From contig DASQVO010000370.1 in assembly GCA_035640715.1 (NCBI GenBank), positions 1 through 42,461 of the forward strand: a stretch of DNA of 42,461 bases, written 5' to 3'. The position numbers and the translations under genes were made by a program. Positions 16,831 to 25,738 of this stretch are shown here, piece after piece. This stretch comes from DASQVO01 sp035640715. Its GTDB lineage: Bacteria; Actinomycetota; Actinomycetes; Streptosporangiales; Streptosporangiaceae. The stretch's first letter is position 1, and each line of letters opens with the position of its first letter. The notes beneath the pieces are model-generated. The model searched no databases and was not told where the DNA came from. It saw nothing but the letters and a program-made list of their open reading frames with translations.

Positions 16831-17112
16831 ATGAAAGACTTTAACATCACTCGCCGCCACATAGATTTCATCCCCGGACAGGTGCCTGATATCAGCCCGG
16901 TGAATCGCGGTGAAGCGGCAGTAGCGGATAACGGATACAGGTCGGTTGTGCTGTGGATGCGCGGTGATAATAGCCAGGCTAAGCCGAAAAACATTCAACT
17001 ATCCACCGATGATGCGCGCAGGCTGGCCGCTGCGCTGACCGAGATGGCCGACAAGGTGGATGCGGCATCTGGCGGCTGGCACACATCTGGGGACTACTCA
17101 GCGCGTGCCTGA
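16831..17112 (+). CDS. Small unknown protein, relatively AT-rich gene
   Basis: 93 residues from ATG 16831, with AAAGGAAAG 7-15 nt upstream. It starts MKDFNITRRHIDFIPGQVPD, has a middle VVLWMRGDNSQAKPKNIQLS and an amphipathic helix STDDARRLAAALTEMADKVD. No signal peptide or membrane segment. I do not recognise the family. The 5' half and leader have clearly more A and T than the surroundings, suggesting foreign origin or recent acquisition. It lies inside the inverted-repeat pair as the only intact gene there, next to a histidine-kinase remnant on the opposite strand. The good ribosome site and clean start favour a real gene. Confidence 0.55.
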   Translation: MKDFNITRRHIDFIPGQVPDISPVNRGEAAVADNGYRSVVLWMRGDNSQAKPKNIQLSTDDARRLAAALTEMADKVDAASGGWHTSGDYSARA

Positions 17113-17330
17113 GGCTCTGAGCGACGTGCCCGCGTCGGAAGCTCGGCGACGAGGCGCGTTCCCTCACCAGGGCGGCTTTGCACGATCAATGTTCCGCCGG
17201 CGGCTTCCGCACGGTCTTTGAGGCCGGCCAGGCCGGAGCCGCGCGCCGGATCTGCTCGCCGGCGACCGCGCGCAGCTCCACGCGTGCCTGCGCGTTCGCG
17301 ATCGCGGTGGCGAGAAGCTCGGCGTGCGGC
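17100..17330 (-). pseudogene. NarL-type sensor histidine kinase remnant
   Basis: Minus strand. One frame near 17320-17260 reads AELLATAIANAQARVELRAV and AGEQ, typical of the end of a GAF domain in actinobacterial histidine kinases. Shortly after, another frame reads GSGLAGLKDRAEAAGGTLIV and QSRPGEGTRLVAELP, the G2 box and end of the HATPase domain. The dimerisation helices, phospho-acceptor His, N box and G1 box between them are missing. Deletion plus frame change leave no functional kinase. Confidence 0.65.
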
Positions 17331-17408
17331 GGTGATCACCGCGCGCTTGGTGTAGGTGCCCATCGCCTATGTCCGGCTTCTCTTCGTCTCCACTGGGTAG
17401 CACTACGT

Positions 17409-17456
17409 CTCGCGCCTGGCTGGGTGAGCTGGCATCACATGGTTCTGGTGATGTGC
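17409..17456 (-). repeat. Right inverted repeat (~48 bp)
   Basis: Inverted partner of 16589-16637. Coding sequence of a truncated Ogt resumes immediately after its last base (about 17458), so this arm marks a real boundary of a rearranged or inserted segment. Confidence 0.8.
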
Positions 17457-17457
17457 G

Positions 17458-17568
17458 CCGGTCGTCGTGCCATGCCACCGCGTCATCTACTCCGACGGCC
17501 GCATCGGCCGCTACCTCGGCGGCCCCGACGCCAAGCGCGCCCTGCTCACTTTGGAGGCAGCAGCATGA
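17458..17568 (+). pseudogene. Methylated-DNA-protein-cysteine methyltransferase (Ogt) C-terminal fragment
   Basis: The frame reads PVVVPCHRVIYSDGRIGRYL then GGPDAKRALLTLEAAA and TGA. PCHRV is the active-site motif of O6-alkylguanine-DNA alkyltransferases, and the following G-G-x-x-x-K-x-x-L-L-x-L-E is the family's C-terminal helix. The N-terminal ~120 residues, including the helix-turn-helix, are missing. Similarity begins exactly where the right inverted repeat ends, and no matching N-terminal part is found left of 16589. Confidence 0.65.
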
Positions 17569-17729
17569 GGCGCTAACCGCGGTCGCAACGGTCCATGCCC
17601 CTGACCAGGGCATATGGCCTGCCCGCCCTTGTTTCTCCTGGCCTGGCGATGGAAACTGGCAAGAGTGCCGGTCGACGCTGTCCGCGACGGCACCGCCAGC
17701 GACCGGCAGAGGTGGCAGAGGGGGCGCAG

Positions 17730-20387
17730 ATGCCCAGTGACCTCGACCCGGCCGAGACCCGGGAATGGCTTGATTCTCTCGACGCGGTGCTGGAGTTTGA
17801 CGGCCCGGACCGGGCGGGCTCCCTGCTCGGCGAACTGATTGAGGAGGCGCGCCGCAACGGGGCGCCGGTGCCGTATTCGGCGAACACCCCGTACCTGAAC
17901 ACGATCCCGCCGCATCTGGAGCCGCGTTACCCGGGCGATCAGGAGATCGAGCATGCGCTCCGGTCGATGATCCGGTGGAATGCGGTGGCGATCGTGTTGC
18001 GGGCCAACAAGGAGTCATCCGAGCTCGGCGGCCACATCGCAAGCTTCCAGTCCGCCGCCACGCTCTACGAGGTGGGCTTCAATCACTTCTGGCATGCCCC
18101 GTCGGAGGGGCACGGCGGGGATCTCGTCTACATGCAGGGCCACTCCTCGCCGGGCATCTACGCGCGGGCGTTCGCCGAAGGCCGGCTCACGGAGCAGCAG
18201 CTGGACAACTTCCGGCAGGAGACCGGCGGCAACGGGCTGTCCTCATACCCGCATCCGTGGCTCATGCCGGACTTCTGGCAGTTCCCGACGGTCTCGATGG
18301 GACTCGGCCCGATCATGGCCATCTATGCGGCCCGGTTCCTGAAATACCTGCACAACCGCGGGCTGGCGGATACCGCGAACCGGCACGTGTGGGCGTTCCT
18401 CGGCGACGGCGAGATGGACGAGCCGGAGTCGCTCGGCGCGATCTCGCTCGCCGCCCGGGAACGGCTCGACAACCTGATCTTCGTGGTCAACTGCAACCTG
18501 CAGCGCCTGGATGGCCCGGTCCGCGGCAACGGGAAGATCATCCAGGAGCTGGAGGGGGTGTTCCGCGGCGCCGGCTGGAATGTGATCAAGGTGATCTGGG
18601 GCAGCAACTGGGATCCGCTGATCGCCCGCGATACCACCGGGATCCTGCTCAAGCGGATGGAAGAGGCCGTCGACGGGGAGTACCAGGACTTCAAGTCCAA
18701 GAACGGCGCCTACGTGCGGCAGCACTTCTTCGGCACGTACCCGGAGTTGCTGGACATGGTCGCCGGCATGTCCGACGACGAGGTATGGGCGCTGACCCGC
18801 GGCGGGCACGACCCGGTCAAGATCTACGCCGCTTACGCGGCGGCGGTCGGGCACACCGGGCAGCCCACGGTGATCCTGGCCAAGACCGTCAAGGGCTACG
18901 GGATGGGCGAGGCCGGAGAAGGCCAGAACATCACCCACCAGCAGAAGAAGATGGCCGAGAACACTCTGCGGGCGTTCCGGGACCGGTTCGGCATCAACGT
19001 CCCGGACGACAAGATCGCCGATCTGCCCTATCTGCGGCCCGGCGAGGACGCTCCGGAGATGCGCTACCTGCGGCAGCGCCGGGAAGCCCTCGGCGGCTAC
19101 CTGCCGGCCCGGCGGACGAAATCCCAGCCGCTGGAGGTGCCGCCGCTCTCGGCGTTCGAGAGCCAGCTCAAGGGCACCGGCGAGCGGCAGATCTCCACCA
19201 CGATGGCGTTCGTCCGGGTGCTGAACACCCTGCTGCGGGACAAGAAGATCGGCAAGCAGGTCGTGCCGATCGTGCCGGACGAGTCACGCACCTTCGGCAT
19301 GGAAGGCATGTTCCGCCAGTTCGGCATCTTCTCCCAGAACGGGCAGCTCTACCAGCCTGAGGACGCCAACCAGCTCATGTACTACCGGGAAGACAGGAGC
19401 GGCCAGATGCTCCAGGAGGGCATCACCGAGCCGGGCGCGATGTCGTCGTGGATCGCCGCCGCCACCTCCTACAGCACGTCTGACACGCCGATGATCCCGT
19501 TCTACATCTACTACTCGATGTTCGGCTTCCAGCGCGTCGGCGACCTGGCGTGGGCGGCCGGGGACAGCCGGGCCCGCGGCTTCCTGATCGGCGGCACCGC
19601 CGGGCGGACCACGCTCAACGGGGAGGGGCTCCAGCACGAGGACGGGCACAGCCACATCATTTCGGCGACGATTCCCAACTGCGTGTCCTACGATCCCTCG
19701 TTCGGCTATGAGATCGCCGTCATCGTGCAGGACGGGCTGCGGCGGATGTACGCCGAGCAGGAGGACATCTACTACTACCTGACCGTCATGAACGAGAACT
19801 ACCGGCATCCCCCGATGCCGGAGGGCGCGGAGGAGGGGATCCTGCGCGGCATGTACCTGCTGGCCGACGGCGGGGAGGCCAGGGACAGGCCCCGGGTCCA
19901 GCTGCTGGGGAGCGGGACCATCCTGCGTGAGGTGATCGCCGCTGCTGAACTGCTGGACGCCGACTTCGGGGTGGCCGCCGACGTGTGGAGCGTGCCGAGC
20001 TTCACCGAGCTGCGCCGCGACGGCCTGGCAGCCGAGCGCTGGAACATGCTGCACCCCACGGAAGCCCCGCGGCAGAGCTACGTGGAGACCTGCCTGGCCG
20101 GACGGCCCGCCGGGCCGGTGGTCGCCGCGACCGACTACATCAAGGCCTTCGCCGACCAGATCCGGCCCTTCGTGCCACGCCGATACCGGGTGCTGGGCAC
20201 CGACGGCTTCGGCCGGTCGGATTACCGGCGCAAGCTGCGCTACTTCTTCGAGGTCGACCGGCATTTCGTGACCGTGGCCGCGCTGCGCGCCCTGGCCGAC
20301 GAGGGGGCCGTGCCGGCGGCCACCGTCGCCGACGCGATCGCGCGGTATCACATCGACGCCGGCAAGCCGAACCCGCCTCAGGTCTAG
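17730..20387 (+). CDS. aceE: Pyruvate dehydrogenase E1 component, homodimeric type
   Basis: 885 residues from ATG 17730, chosen for the AGAGGGGGC ribosome site and the MPSDLDPAETREWLDSLDAV start typical of AceE; upstream frame to 17595 is unlikely. It oxidatively decarboxylates pyruvate with ThDP and acetylates the lipoyl groups of E2. Seen: the N-terminal NTIPPHLEPRYPGDQEIE block, GHASPG-equivalent MQGHSSPGIYARAF, and the ThDP motif GDGEMDEPES (~225) with the later NCNLQRLDGPVRGNGKI. The transketolase-like pyrimidine domain (IVPDESRTFGMEGMFRQFGI) and the C-terminal domain to GKPNPP are also present. Full length and intact. First gene of an operon with E2 13 bp downstream. Confidence 0.97.
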   Translation: MPSDLDPAETREWLDSLDAVLEFDGPDRAGSLLGELIEEARRNGAPVPYSANTPYLNTIPPHLEPRYPGDQEIEHALRSMIRWNAVAIVLRANKESSELGGHIASFQSAATLYEVGFNHFWHAPSEGHGGDLVYMQGHSSPGIYARAFAEGRLTEQQLDNFRQETGGNGLSSYPHPWLMPDFWQFPTVSMGLGPIMAIYAARFLKYLHNRGLADTANRHVWAFLGDGEMDEPESLGAISLAARERLDNLIFVVNCNLQRLDGPVRGNGKIIQELEGVFRGAGWNVIKVIWGSNWDPLIARDTTGILLKRMEEAVDGEYQDFKSKNGAYVRQHFFGTYPELLDMVAGMSDDEVWALTRGGHDPVKIYAAYAAAVGHTGQPTVILAKTVKGYGMGEAGEGQNITHQQKKMAENTLRAFRDRFGINVPDDKIADLPYLRPGEDAPEMRYLRQRREALGGYLPARRTKSQPLEVPPLSAFESQLKGTGERQISTTMAFVRVLNTLLRDKKIGKQVVPIVPDESRTFGMEGMFRQFGIFSQNGQLYQPEDANQLMYYREDRSGQMLQEGITEPGAMSSWIAAATSYSTSDTPMIPFYIYYSMFGFQRVGDLAWAAGDSRARGFLIGGTAGRTTLNGEGLQHEDGHSHIISATIPNCVSYDPSFGYEIAVIVQDGLRRMYAEQEDIYYYLTVMNENYRHPPMPEGAEEGILRGMYLLADGGEARDRPRVQLLGSGTILREVIAAAELLDADFGVAADVWSVPSFTELRRDGLAAERWNMLHPTEAPRQSYVETCLAGRPAGPVVAATDYIKAFADQIRPFVPRRYRVLGTDGFGRSDYRRKLRYFFEVDRHFVTVAALRALADEGAVPAATVADAIARYHIDAGKPNPPQV

Positions 20388-20400
20388 CAGGGGGTGCCAG

Positions 20401-21702
20401 ATGACAACGCCGACCGAGGTCAGAGTCCCCGACATCGGCAACTTCGCCGATGTACCGATCATCGAAGTCCACGTGAAGGCCGGCGACCGCGTCAACGAGG
20501 AAGACCCGCTGATCACGCTGGAGTCTGACAAGGCCACGATGGACGTGCCGTCCCCGCTGTCCGGCCAGGTCCGGGACATCGCGGTCAAGGTCGGTGACCA
20601 GGTCAGCAAAGGAACGCTGATCCTTACCGCCGAGCCCGGCGCTGGCGCGGTCGCCGCCCCGCCGACGCTGGTCGAGCAGCAGGAGCCGGAGGTGCCGGCG
20701 ACCGCACCGCCGGCCCGGGAACCCGGGCCTCCAGTGACCACCGAGCCGGCCGCCGTACCGGTACACGCGGAGAAGCCTGCCGCCCCGGCGCGTGACTTCA
20801 CCGGGGTGCACGCCAGCCCGAGCGTGCGCCGGGCCGCGCGTGAGCTCGGCGTCAACCTGACCGCGGTGACCGGCACCGGCCCCAAGGGCCGGATCACCAA
20901 GGACGACCTGCTCTCTTACCTCCACCGGCCGGCCCCCGCCGCGGCGGTGCCCGCGGCCGCCGCCGCAGGCATCCCGGAGATTCCCGCGCAGGACTTCTCG
21001 CAGTTCGGCCCCGTGCAGGTCCGTCCTCTTTCCCGCATCAAGAAACTGTCCGGGCCGCACCTGCACCGGTCGTGGCTGAACATTCCGCACGTCACCCAGC
21101 ACGACGAGGCGGACATCACCACCCTGGACGCTTACCGCAGGGAACTCGACACCAGCGCCAGAGCCGACGGCTACCGGGTGACGCTCCTCGCCTTCCTGAT
21201 GAAGGCAGCCGTCTCCGCGCTCAAGCAGTTCCCGGAGGTCAACAGCTCGCTGTCGCCGGAGAAGGACAGCCTGATCCTCAAGAGCTACTACCACCTCGGC
21301 GTCGCTGTGGACACGCCCGACGGCCTGGTCGTGCCGGTGATCCGCGACGTGGACCGCAAGGGGATCACCGAGCTCAGCAAGGAACTCGGCGCGGTGTCGG
21401 CCAAGGCGCGCGAGGGCAAGCTGTCGGTCACCGGCATGCAGGGCGGCACGTTCACGATCTCCAGCCTCGGCGGCATCGGCGGCACCGCATTCACCCCGGT
21501 TGTCAACGCACCCGAGGTCGCGATCCTCGGTGTGGTCCGCTCAAAGATGACGCCGGTGTGGAACGGCGGGGAATTCGCGCCCCGGCTGATGCTGCCCCTG
21601 TCGCTCTCCTACGACCACCGGGTCATCGACGGTGCCCTGGCCGCGCGGTTCACCCGGCACCTATGCCACCTGCTCGAAGACCCTCGCCGCCTCCTCCTCT
21701 AG
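20401..21702 (+). CDS. aceF: Dihydrolipoamide acetyltransferase (pyruvate dehydrogenase E2)
   Basis: 433 residues from ATG 20401 with AGGGGGTG upstream. Domains: one lipoyl domain (residues 5-80; lipoylated lysine K44 in ESDKATMDVP); a Pro/Ala-rich linker; the peripheral-subunit-binding domain (~138-178: HASPSVRRAARELGVNLTAV, GPKGRITKDDLLSYL); a second Ala-rich linker; and the catalytic acetyltransferase domain ending SLSYDHRVIDGALAARF, with catalytic H406. It transfers acetyl from lipoate to CoA and forms the complex core. Only one lipoyl domain is present, but the neighbouring E3 carries two more of nearly the same sequence. Confidence 0.95.
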   Translation: MTTPTEVRVPDIGNFADVPIIEVHVKAGDRVNEEDPLITLESDKATMDVPSPLSGQVRDIAVKVGDQVSKGTLILTAEPGAGAVAAPPTLVEQQEPEVPATAPPAREPGPPVTTEPAAVPVHAEKPAAPARDFTGVHASPSVRRAARELGVNLTAVTGTGPKGRITKDDLLSYLHRPAPAAAVPAAAAAGIPEIPAQDFSQFGPVQVRPLSRIKKLSGPHLHRSWLNIPHVTQHDEADITTLDAYRRELDTSARADGYRVTLLAFLMKAAVSALKQFPEVNSSLSPEKDSLILKSYYHLGVAVDTPDGLVVPVIRDVDRKGITELSKELGAVSAKAREGKLSVTGMQGGTFTISSLGGIGGTAFTPVVNAPEVAILGVVRSKMTPVWNGGEFAPRLMLPLSLSYDHRVIDGALAARFTRHLCHLLEDPRRLLL

Positions 21703-21710
21703 GAAACGTT

Positions 21711-23759
21711 ATGGCTGACATCGAGGTCCGCATCCCCGACATCGGCGACTTCGCCGATGTCCCGATCATCGAGATCCACGTCGCCCCGGGCGACACGGTG
21801 GCCCCCGAAGACCCCTTGGTGACTCTCGAATCGGACAAGGCAACCATGGACGTTCCGGCACCGGCGGCCGGAACGGTCGGCGATCTGCGGGTCAGCGTCG
21901 GCGACCTCGTCTCCGAAGGCACGCCGATCCTGACGCTGCGGGCCGAGAGGCAGGCCGCGGTGCCCGGTAAGGAACGGGTCCACGAGGATGCCCGCCCCTC
22001 CCCCGGCGAGCCTGCCGGATACGGCTCGGCGAGCGGCGTGTACGAGCGGATCGAGGTCACCGTCCCCGATATCGGCGACTTCGCCGACGTCCCCGTCATC
22101 GAGGTCCACGTCGCCGCGGGGGATGTCGTGGCCGCCGAAGATCCGCTTATCACGCTGGAGTCCGACAAGGCCACCATGGACATCCCGGCGCCGGCGGCCG
22201 GGACGATCACCGCGGTGAAGGTCAGCGTGGGCGACACCGTCTCCGCGGGCCATCCCATCGCCGACCTGGAGACCGGGCAGAAGCTGTCGGCTCCCGAGCA
22301 GCCTGCTGCCGCCCCGGCCGCCCGGCTACCGGCCGCCGCACGCGGTGACGTGCACGCCGAAGTACTCGTGCTCGGTGCCGGGCCGGGCGGCTACACCGCT
22401 GCCTTCCGCGCCGCCGACCTCGGCATGCAAGTGGTCCTGGTCGACCAGCGGCCCGCGCTCGGCGGCGTCTGCCTGAACATCGGCTGTATCCCGTCGAAGG
22501 CGCTGCTGCACGCGGCGAAGGTGATCGCCGAAACGCGGGAGATGGCCGCCCATGGGCTGCGTTTCGGCGACCCGCAGGTCGACCTGGACGCCCTGCGCGG
22601 CTGGAAGGACGGCGTCGTCAACCGGCTCACCGGCGGGCTGGCCGGTCTGGCGCGGCAGCGGAAGGTCACCACCATCCGGGGCACCGGCCGGTTCCTCTCG
22701 ATGAACCAGGTCGGGGTCACGGCCGGCGACGGCAGCACCACGACCGTCAGCTTCGAGCAAGCCATCATCGCCGCCGGCTCCGAGCCGGTCCGCCTGCCGT
22801 TCATCCCGCACGACGACCCGCGTGTCATCGACTCCACCGGCGCGCTGGACCTGCGATCGGTGCCACGGCGCCTGCTGGTGATCGGCGGCGGGATCATCGG
22901 CCTGGAGATGGCCACCGTCTACCACGAACTGGGTGCACGCATCACCGTAGTTGAACTGATGGACCAGCTCATCCCCGGCGCCGACGCCGACGTTGTCAGG
23001 CCGCTCGCCAGGCGGATCGGCGACCGGTACGAGAACATCTATCTCAGGACCATGGTGACCGCCGTCGAGGCGGGCGGCGACGGGCTGCGCGTGAGCTTCG
23101 ACGGCGCAGCCGCTCCGGGCAGCGACGTGTTCGACCAGGTCCTCGTGGCCGTGGGCCGGATACCCAATGGCTGGCTGATCGGCGTGGAGAACGCCGGGGT
23201 CACCGTGGACGAACGCGGCTACATCCTCGTCGACAAGCAGCAGCGCACCAACGTGCCGCACATCTTCGCCATCGGCGACATCGTCGGGCAGCCGATGCTC
23301 GCCCACAAGGCGACCCACGAGGGCAGGGTCGCCGCCGAGGTCGCCGCCGGCCAGCAGAGCTACTTCGACGCCAGGGTCATCCCCTCGGTCGCCTACACCG
23401 ACCCCGAAGTCGCCTGGGCAGGGGTCACTGAAAACGAGGCCAGAGCCGCCGGCGTCCGGTACGGCAAAGCGATCTTCCCCTGGGCGGCCAGCGGCCGGTC
23501 CCTGACGCTCGCCCGCGACGAAGGCATGACCAAGCTGCTGTTCGACGAGGCCAGCGAGCGTGTCATCGGCGCCGGCATCGTCGGGCCCTACGCCGGCGAA
23601 CTCATCGCCGAGATCGCCCACGCCATCGAAATGGGTGCGGACGCCGCTGACATCGCGCTCACCATCCACCCGCACCCCACGCTCTCGGAGACCGTCGGCC
23701 TGGCAGCCGAAGCGTTCGAGGGCACCATCACCGACCTGTACCTGCCAAAGAAGAAATAG
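21711..23759 (+). CDS. lpdA: Dihydrolipoamide dehydrogenase (E3) with two N-terminal lipoyl domains
   Basis: 682 residues from ATG 21711, 8 bp after the E2 stop, with AGGAAA upstream. Residues 1-78 and 112-188 are two lipoyl domains (K43 and K153, each in ESDKATMD), joined by a ~30-residue linker. Residues ~214-682 are a complete pyridine nucleotide-disulfide oxidoreductase: FAD motif LGAGPGGYTAA, redox pair C254/C259 in GGVCLNIGCIPSK, NAD motif VIGGGIIGLEMATVYHELG, FAD-closing FAIGDIVGQPMLAHKA and the interface HPHPTLSE with the active-site His. It reoxidises dihydrolipoamide using NAD+. E3 with one lipoyl domain is known (Neisseria p64k type); two in tandem is unusual. Confidence 0.95.
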   Translation: MADIEVRIPDIGDFADVPIIEIHVAPGDTVAPEDPLVTLESDKATMDVPAPAAGTVGDLRVSVGDLVSEGTPILTLRAERQAAVPGKERVHEDARPSPGEPAGYGSASGVYERIEVTVPDIGDFADVPVIEVHVAAGDVVAAEDPLITLESDKATMDIPAPAAGTITAVKVSVGDTVSAGHPIADLETGQKLSAPEQPAAAPAARLPAAARGDVHAEVLVLGAGPGGYTAAFRAADLGMQVVLVDQRPALGGVCLNIGCIPSKALLHAAKVIAETREMAAHGLRFGDPQVDLDALRGWKDGVVNRLTGGLAGLARQRKVTTIRGTGRFLSMNQVGVTAGDGSTTTVSFEQAIIAAGSEPVRLPFIPHDDPRVIDSTGALDLRSVPRRLLVIGGGIIGLEMATVYHELGARITVVELMDQLIPGADADVVRPLARRIGDRYENIYLRTMVTAVEAGGDGLRVSFDGAAAPGSDVFDQVLVAVGRIPNGWLIGVENAGVTVDERGYILVDKQQRTNVPHIFAIGDIVGQPMLAHKATHEGRVAAEVAAGQQSYFDARVIPSVAYTDPEVAWAGVTENEARAAGVRYGKAIFPWAASGRSLTLARDEGMTKLLFDEASERVIGAGIVGPYAGELIAEIAHAIEMGADAADIALTIHPHPTLSETVGLAAEAFEGTITDLYLPKKK

Positions 23760-23783
23760 TGGTCTAACCCCCTGGAGGTTGTC

Positions 23784-24968
23784 ATGCCTGGTTCAGTCAT
23801 TGCCGGCGGCGCCCGGACGCCGATCGGCAAACTCTCCGGAGCTCTGAAAAGCTTCACAGCTGCCGAACTGGGCGGCATCGCGATCAAGGCTGCGCTAGAG
23901 AAGGCGGGCGTGGCCGGTGACCAGGTCGACTACGTGATCATGGGGCACGTGCTGCAAGCAGGTGCCGGGCAGATCACGGCGCGGCAGGCCGCGGTCCGCG
24001 GCGGCATCCCGATGACCGTCCCGGCGGTCACGGTGAACAAGGTCTGCCTGTCCGGCCTGGACGCGATCGCGCTGGCCGACCAGCTCATCGGCTACGGCGA
24101 GTTCGACGTGGTGGTGGCCGGCGGCATGGAGTCGATGACCAACGCGCCGCACCTGCTGCCCGGCGCCCGGGCCGGCTACCGGCTCGGCAACGGCGAGCTG
24201 GTCGACTCCATGATGCACGATGGGCTGTTCTGCGCATTCGACCAGCTGGGGATGGGGGCAGCCACCGATTCGTATACGAAGATGAAGCAGATCTCCCGCG
24301 AGGAGCAGGACGCGTTCGCCGCGATGTCGCACGGGAGGGCCGCGGAGGCGATGAAGAACGGGACATTCGACGAGGAGATCGTCCCGGTTCCGGTGCCGCA
24401 GCGCAAGGGCGACCCGATCATGGTCACCGAGGACGAAGGGGTGCGCCCGGAAACCACCGCCGAGACGCTGGGGAAGCTGCGCCCGGCGTTCGCCCCGGAC
24501 GGAACGGTGACCGCCGGCTCCTCCTCGCAGATCTCCGACGGCGCGTGCGCGGTCGTCGTCATGTCCCGGGCCAAGGCCGAGCAGTTCGGTGCGCCGGTAC
24601 TGGCCGAGATCGGCGCGCACGGAGTGGTCGCCGGGCCGGACCCCTCCCTGCTGTCTCAGCCGTCCAATGCCATCAAGAAGGCGCTGAGCCGCGAAGGCCT
24701 CACCACCAACCAGGTCGATCTGTTCGAAATCAACGAGGCGTTCGCGTCGGTGGCCATCCAGTCCATGCGCGATCTGGACATCACCAGCGACAACGTCAAC
24801 GTCAACGGCGGCGCGATCGCGATGGGCCACCCGATCGGCGTGTCCGGTGCCCGCATCGTCCTGCACCTAGCCAACGAACTGCGCCGCCGCGGCGGCGGGG
24901 TCGGCGCCGCCGGTCTATGTGGCGGCGGCGGCCAGGGCGACGCCCTCATCATCCGGGTCCCCGCCTGA
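23784..24968 (+). CDS. Acetyl-CoA C-acetyltransferase (thiolase)
   Basis: 394 residues from ATG 23784, with CTGGAGG 6 nt upstream and 24 bp after E3. A complete thiolase: nucleophile C88 in VNKVCLSGLDAI, NEAFA, GHPIGVSGAR with H349, and AAGLCGGGGQGDAL with C379. It condenses two acetyl-CoA to acetoacetyl-CoA or catalyses the reverse. Following the pyruvate dehydrogenase genes and preceding an acetoacetyl-CoA-reductase-like SDR, the biosynthetic direction (PhaA/AtoB role) is the better inference. Confidence 0.92.
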   Translation: MPGSVIAGGARTPIGKLSGALKSFTAAELGGIAIKAALEKAGVAGDQVDYVIMGHVLQAGAGQITARQAAVRGGIPMTVPAVTVNKVCLSGLDAIALADQLIGYGEFDVVVAGGMESMTNAPHLLPGARAGYRLGNGELVDSMMHDGLFCAFDQLGMGAATDSYTKMKQISREEQDAFAAMSHGRAAEAMKNGTFDEEIVPVPVPQRKGDPIMVTEDEGVRPETTAETLGKLRPAFAPDGTVTAGSSSQISDGACAVVVMSRAKAEQFGAPVLAEIGAHGVVAGPDPSLLSQPSNAIKKALSREGLTTNQVDLFEINEAFASVAIQSMRDLDITSDNVNVNGGAIAMGHPIGVSGARIVLHLANELRRRGGGVGAAGLCGGGGQGDALIIRVPA

Positions 24969-24986
24969 CCAGAAGGAGGTAATGCC

Positions 24987-25727
24987 ATGGCTGACATGAC
25001 CGGACAGGTCGCCCTCATCACCGGAGGAATCCGCGGCATCGGGCTGGCCATCTGTGAACGGCTGATCAACCGCGGCGTCCACGTCGCGGCCGGCTACTCC
25101 AGCAACCGCGAGGCCGCCCAGCAGTTCTGCCACAAGTACGCCGGTTACGGGGTCACCATCCATCAGGGCAACATCGGCTCCAACGACGACTGCGTGCGGG
25201 TCATCAGCGAGGTGCTCGACCAGCACAGGCAGCTCGACATCCTCGTCAACAACGCCGGGATCACCGTGGACAAGACCGTACGGAAGATGACCCCGGAAGA
25301 GTGGGATCGCGTCATCCACGTCAACCTCTCTGGCGCGTTCTACCTGTCCAAGGCGATCCTGGAGCACATGCTCGGCCGCGGCTACGGCCGCATCATCAAC
25401 ATCTCCTCGGTCATCGGCTCGGCCGGCGGGTTCGGGCAGGCCAACTACGCCGCCGCTAAGTCCGGCATGTTCGGCCTGACGATGAGCCTCGCGCTGGAGA
25501 CGGCAACCAAGGGAATCACCGTCAACACGGTCACTCCCGGGTTCATCACCACGGACATGACGGCCGCCATGCCGCCCGCCGCCATGGAGAAGATCATCGA
25601 CCGCATCCCGATGCGCCGGCTCGGCGAGCCGGGCGAGGTCGCCCGGGTCGTCGAGTTCCTGGCCGACCCCGAGTCGTCGTACATAACCGGCCAGGTCTAT
25701 CCGATCAATGGAGGCCTGTACATGTAG
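24987..25727 (+). CDS. Acetoacetyl-CoA reductase (SDR, PhaB-like)
   Basis: 246 residues from ATG 24987, preceded by a perfect AGAAGGAGGT, the strongest ribosome site in the window. Classic short-chain dehydrogenase: cofactor loop TGGIRGIG (12-19), NNAGI (88-92), catalytic S141, Y154 and K158 in ISSVIGSAGGFGQANYAAAK, and the C-terminal YITGQVYPINGGLYM. It differs from FabG by the MADMTGQVALITGGIRGIG start and the GQANY context, which fits PhaB-type NADPH-dependent reductases making (R)-3-hydroxybutyryl-CoA. The adjacent thiolase supports this. FabG-like activity remains possible; no phaC is in view. Confidence 0.85.
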   Translation: MADMTGQVALITGGIRGIGLAICERLINRGVHVAAGYSSNREAAQQFCHKYAGYGVTIHQGNIGSNDDCVRVISEVLDQHRQLDILVNNAGITVDKTVRKMTPEEWDRVIHVNLSGAFYLSKAILEHMLGRGYGRIINISSVIGSAGGFGQANYAAAKSGMFGLTMSLALETATKGITVNTVTPGFITTDMTAAMPPAAMEKIIDRIPMRRLGEPGEVARVVEFLADPESSYITGQVYPINGGLYM

Positions 25728-25738
25728 GGGACAATCAC

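Noticed and set aside
19284..20900. 538-residue minus-strand frame across aceE and E2
   Set aside because: Spans two well-conserved plus-strand genes and shows no domain.
21711..22290. Two lipoyl domains as a misassembled duplication
   Set aside because: The two copies differ throughout at the nucleotide level and have distinct linkers, so they are separate domains, not an assembly duplicate.
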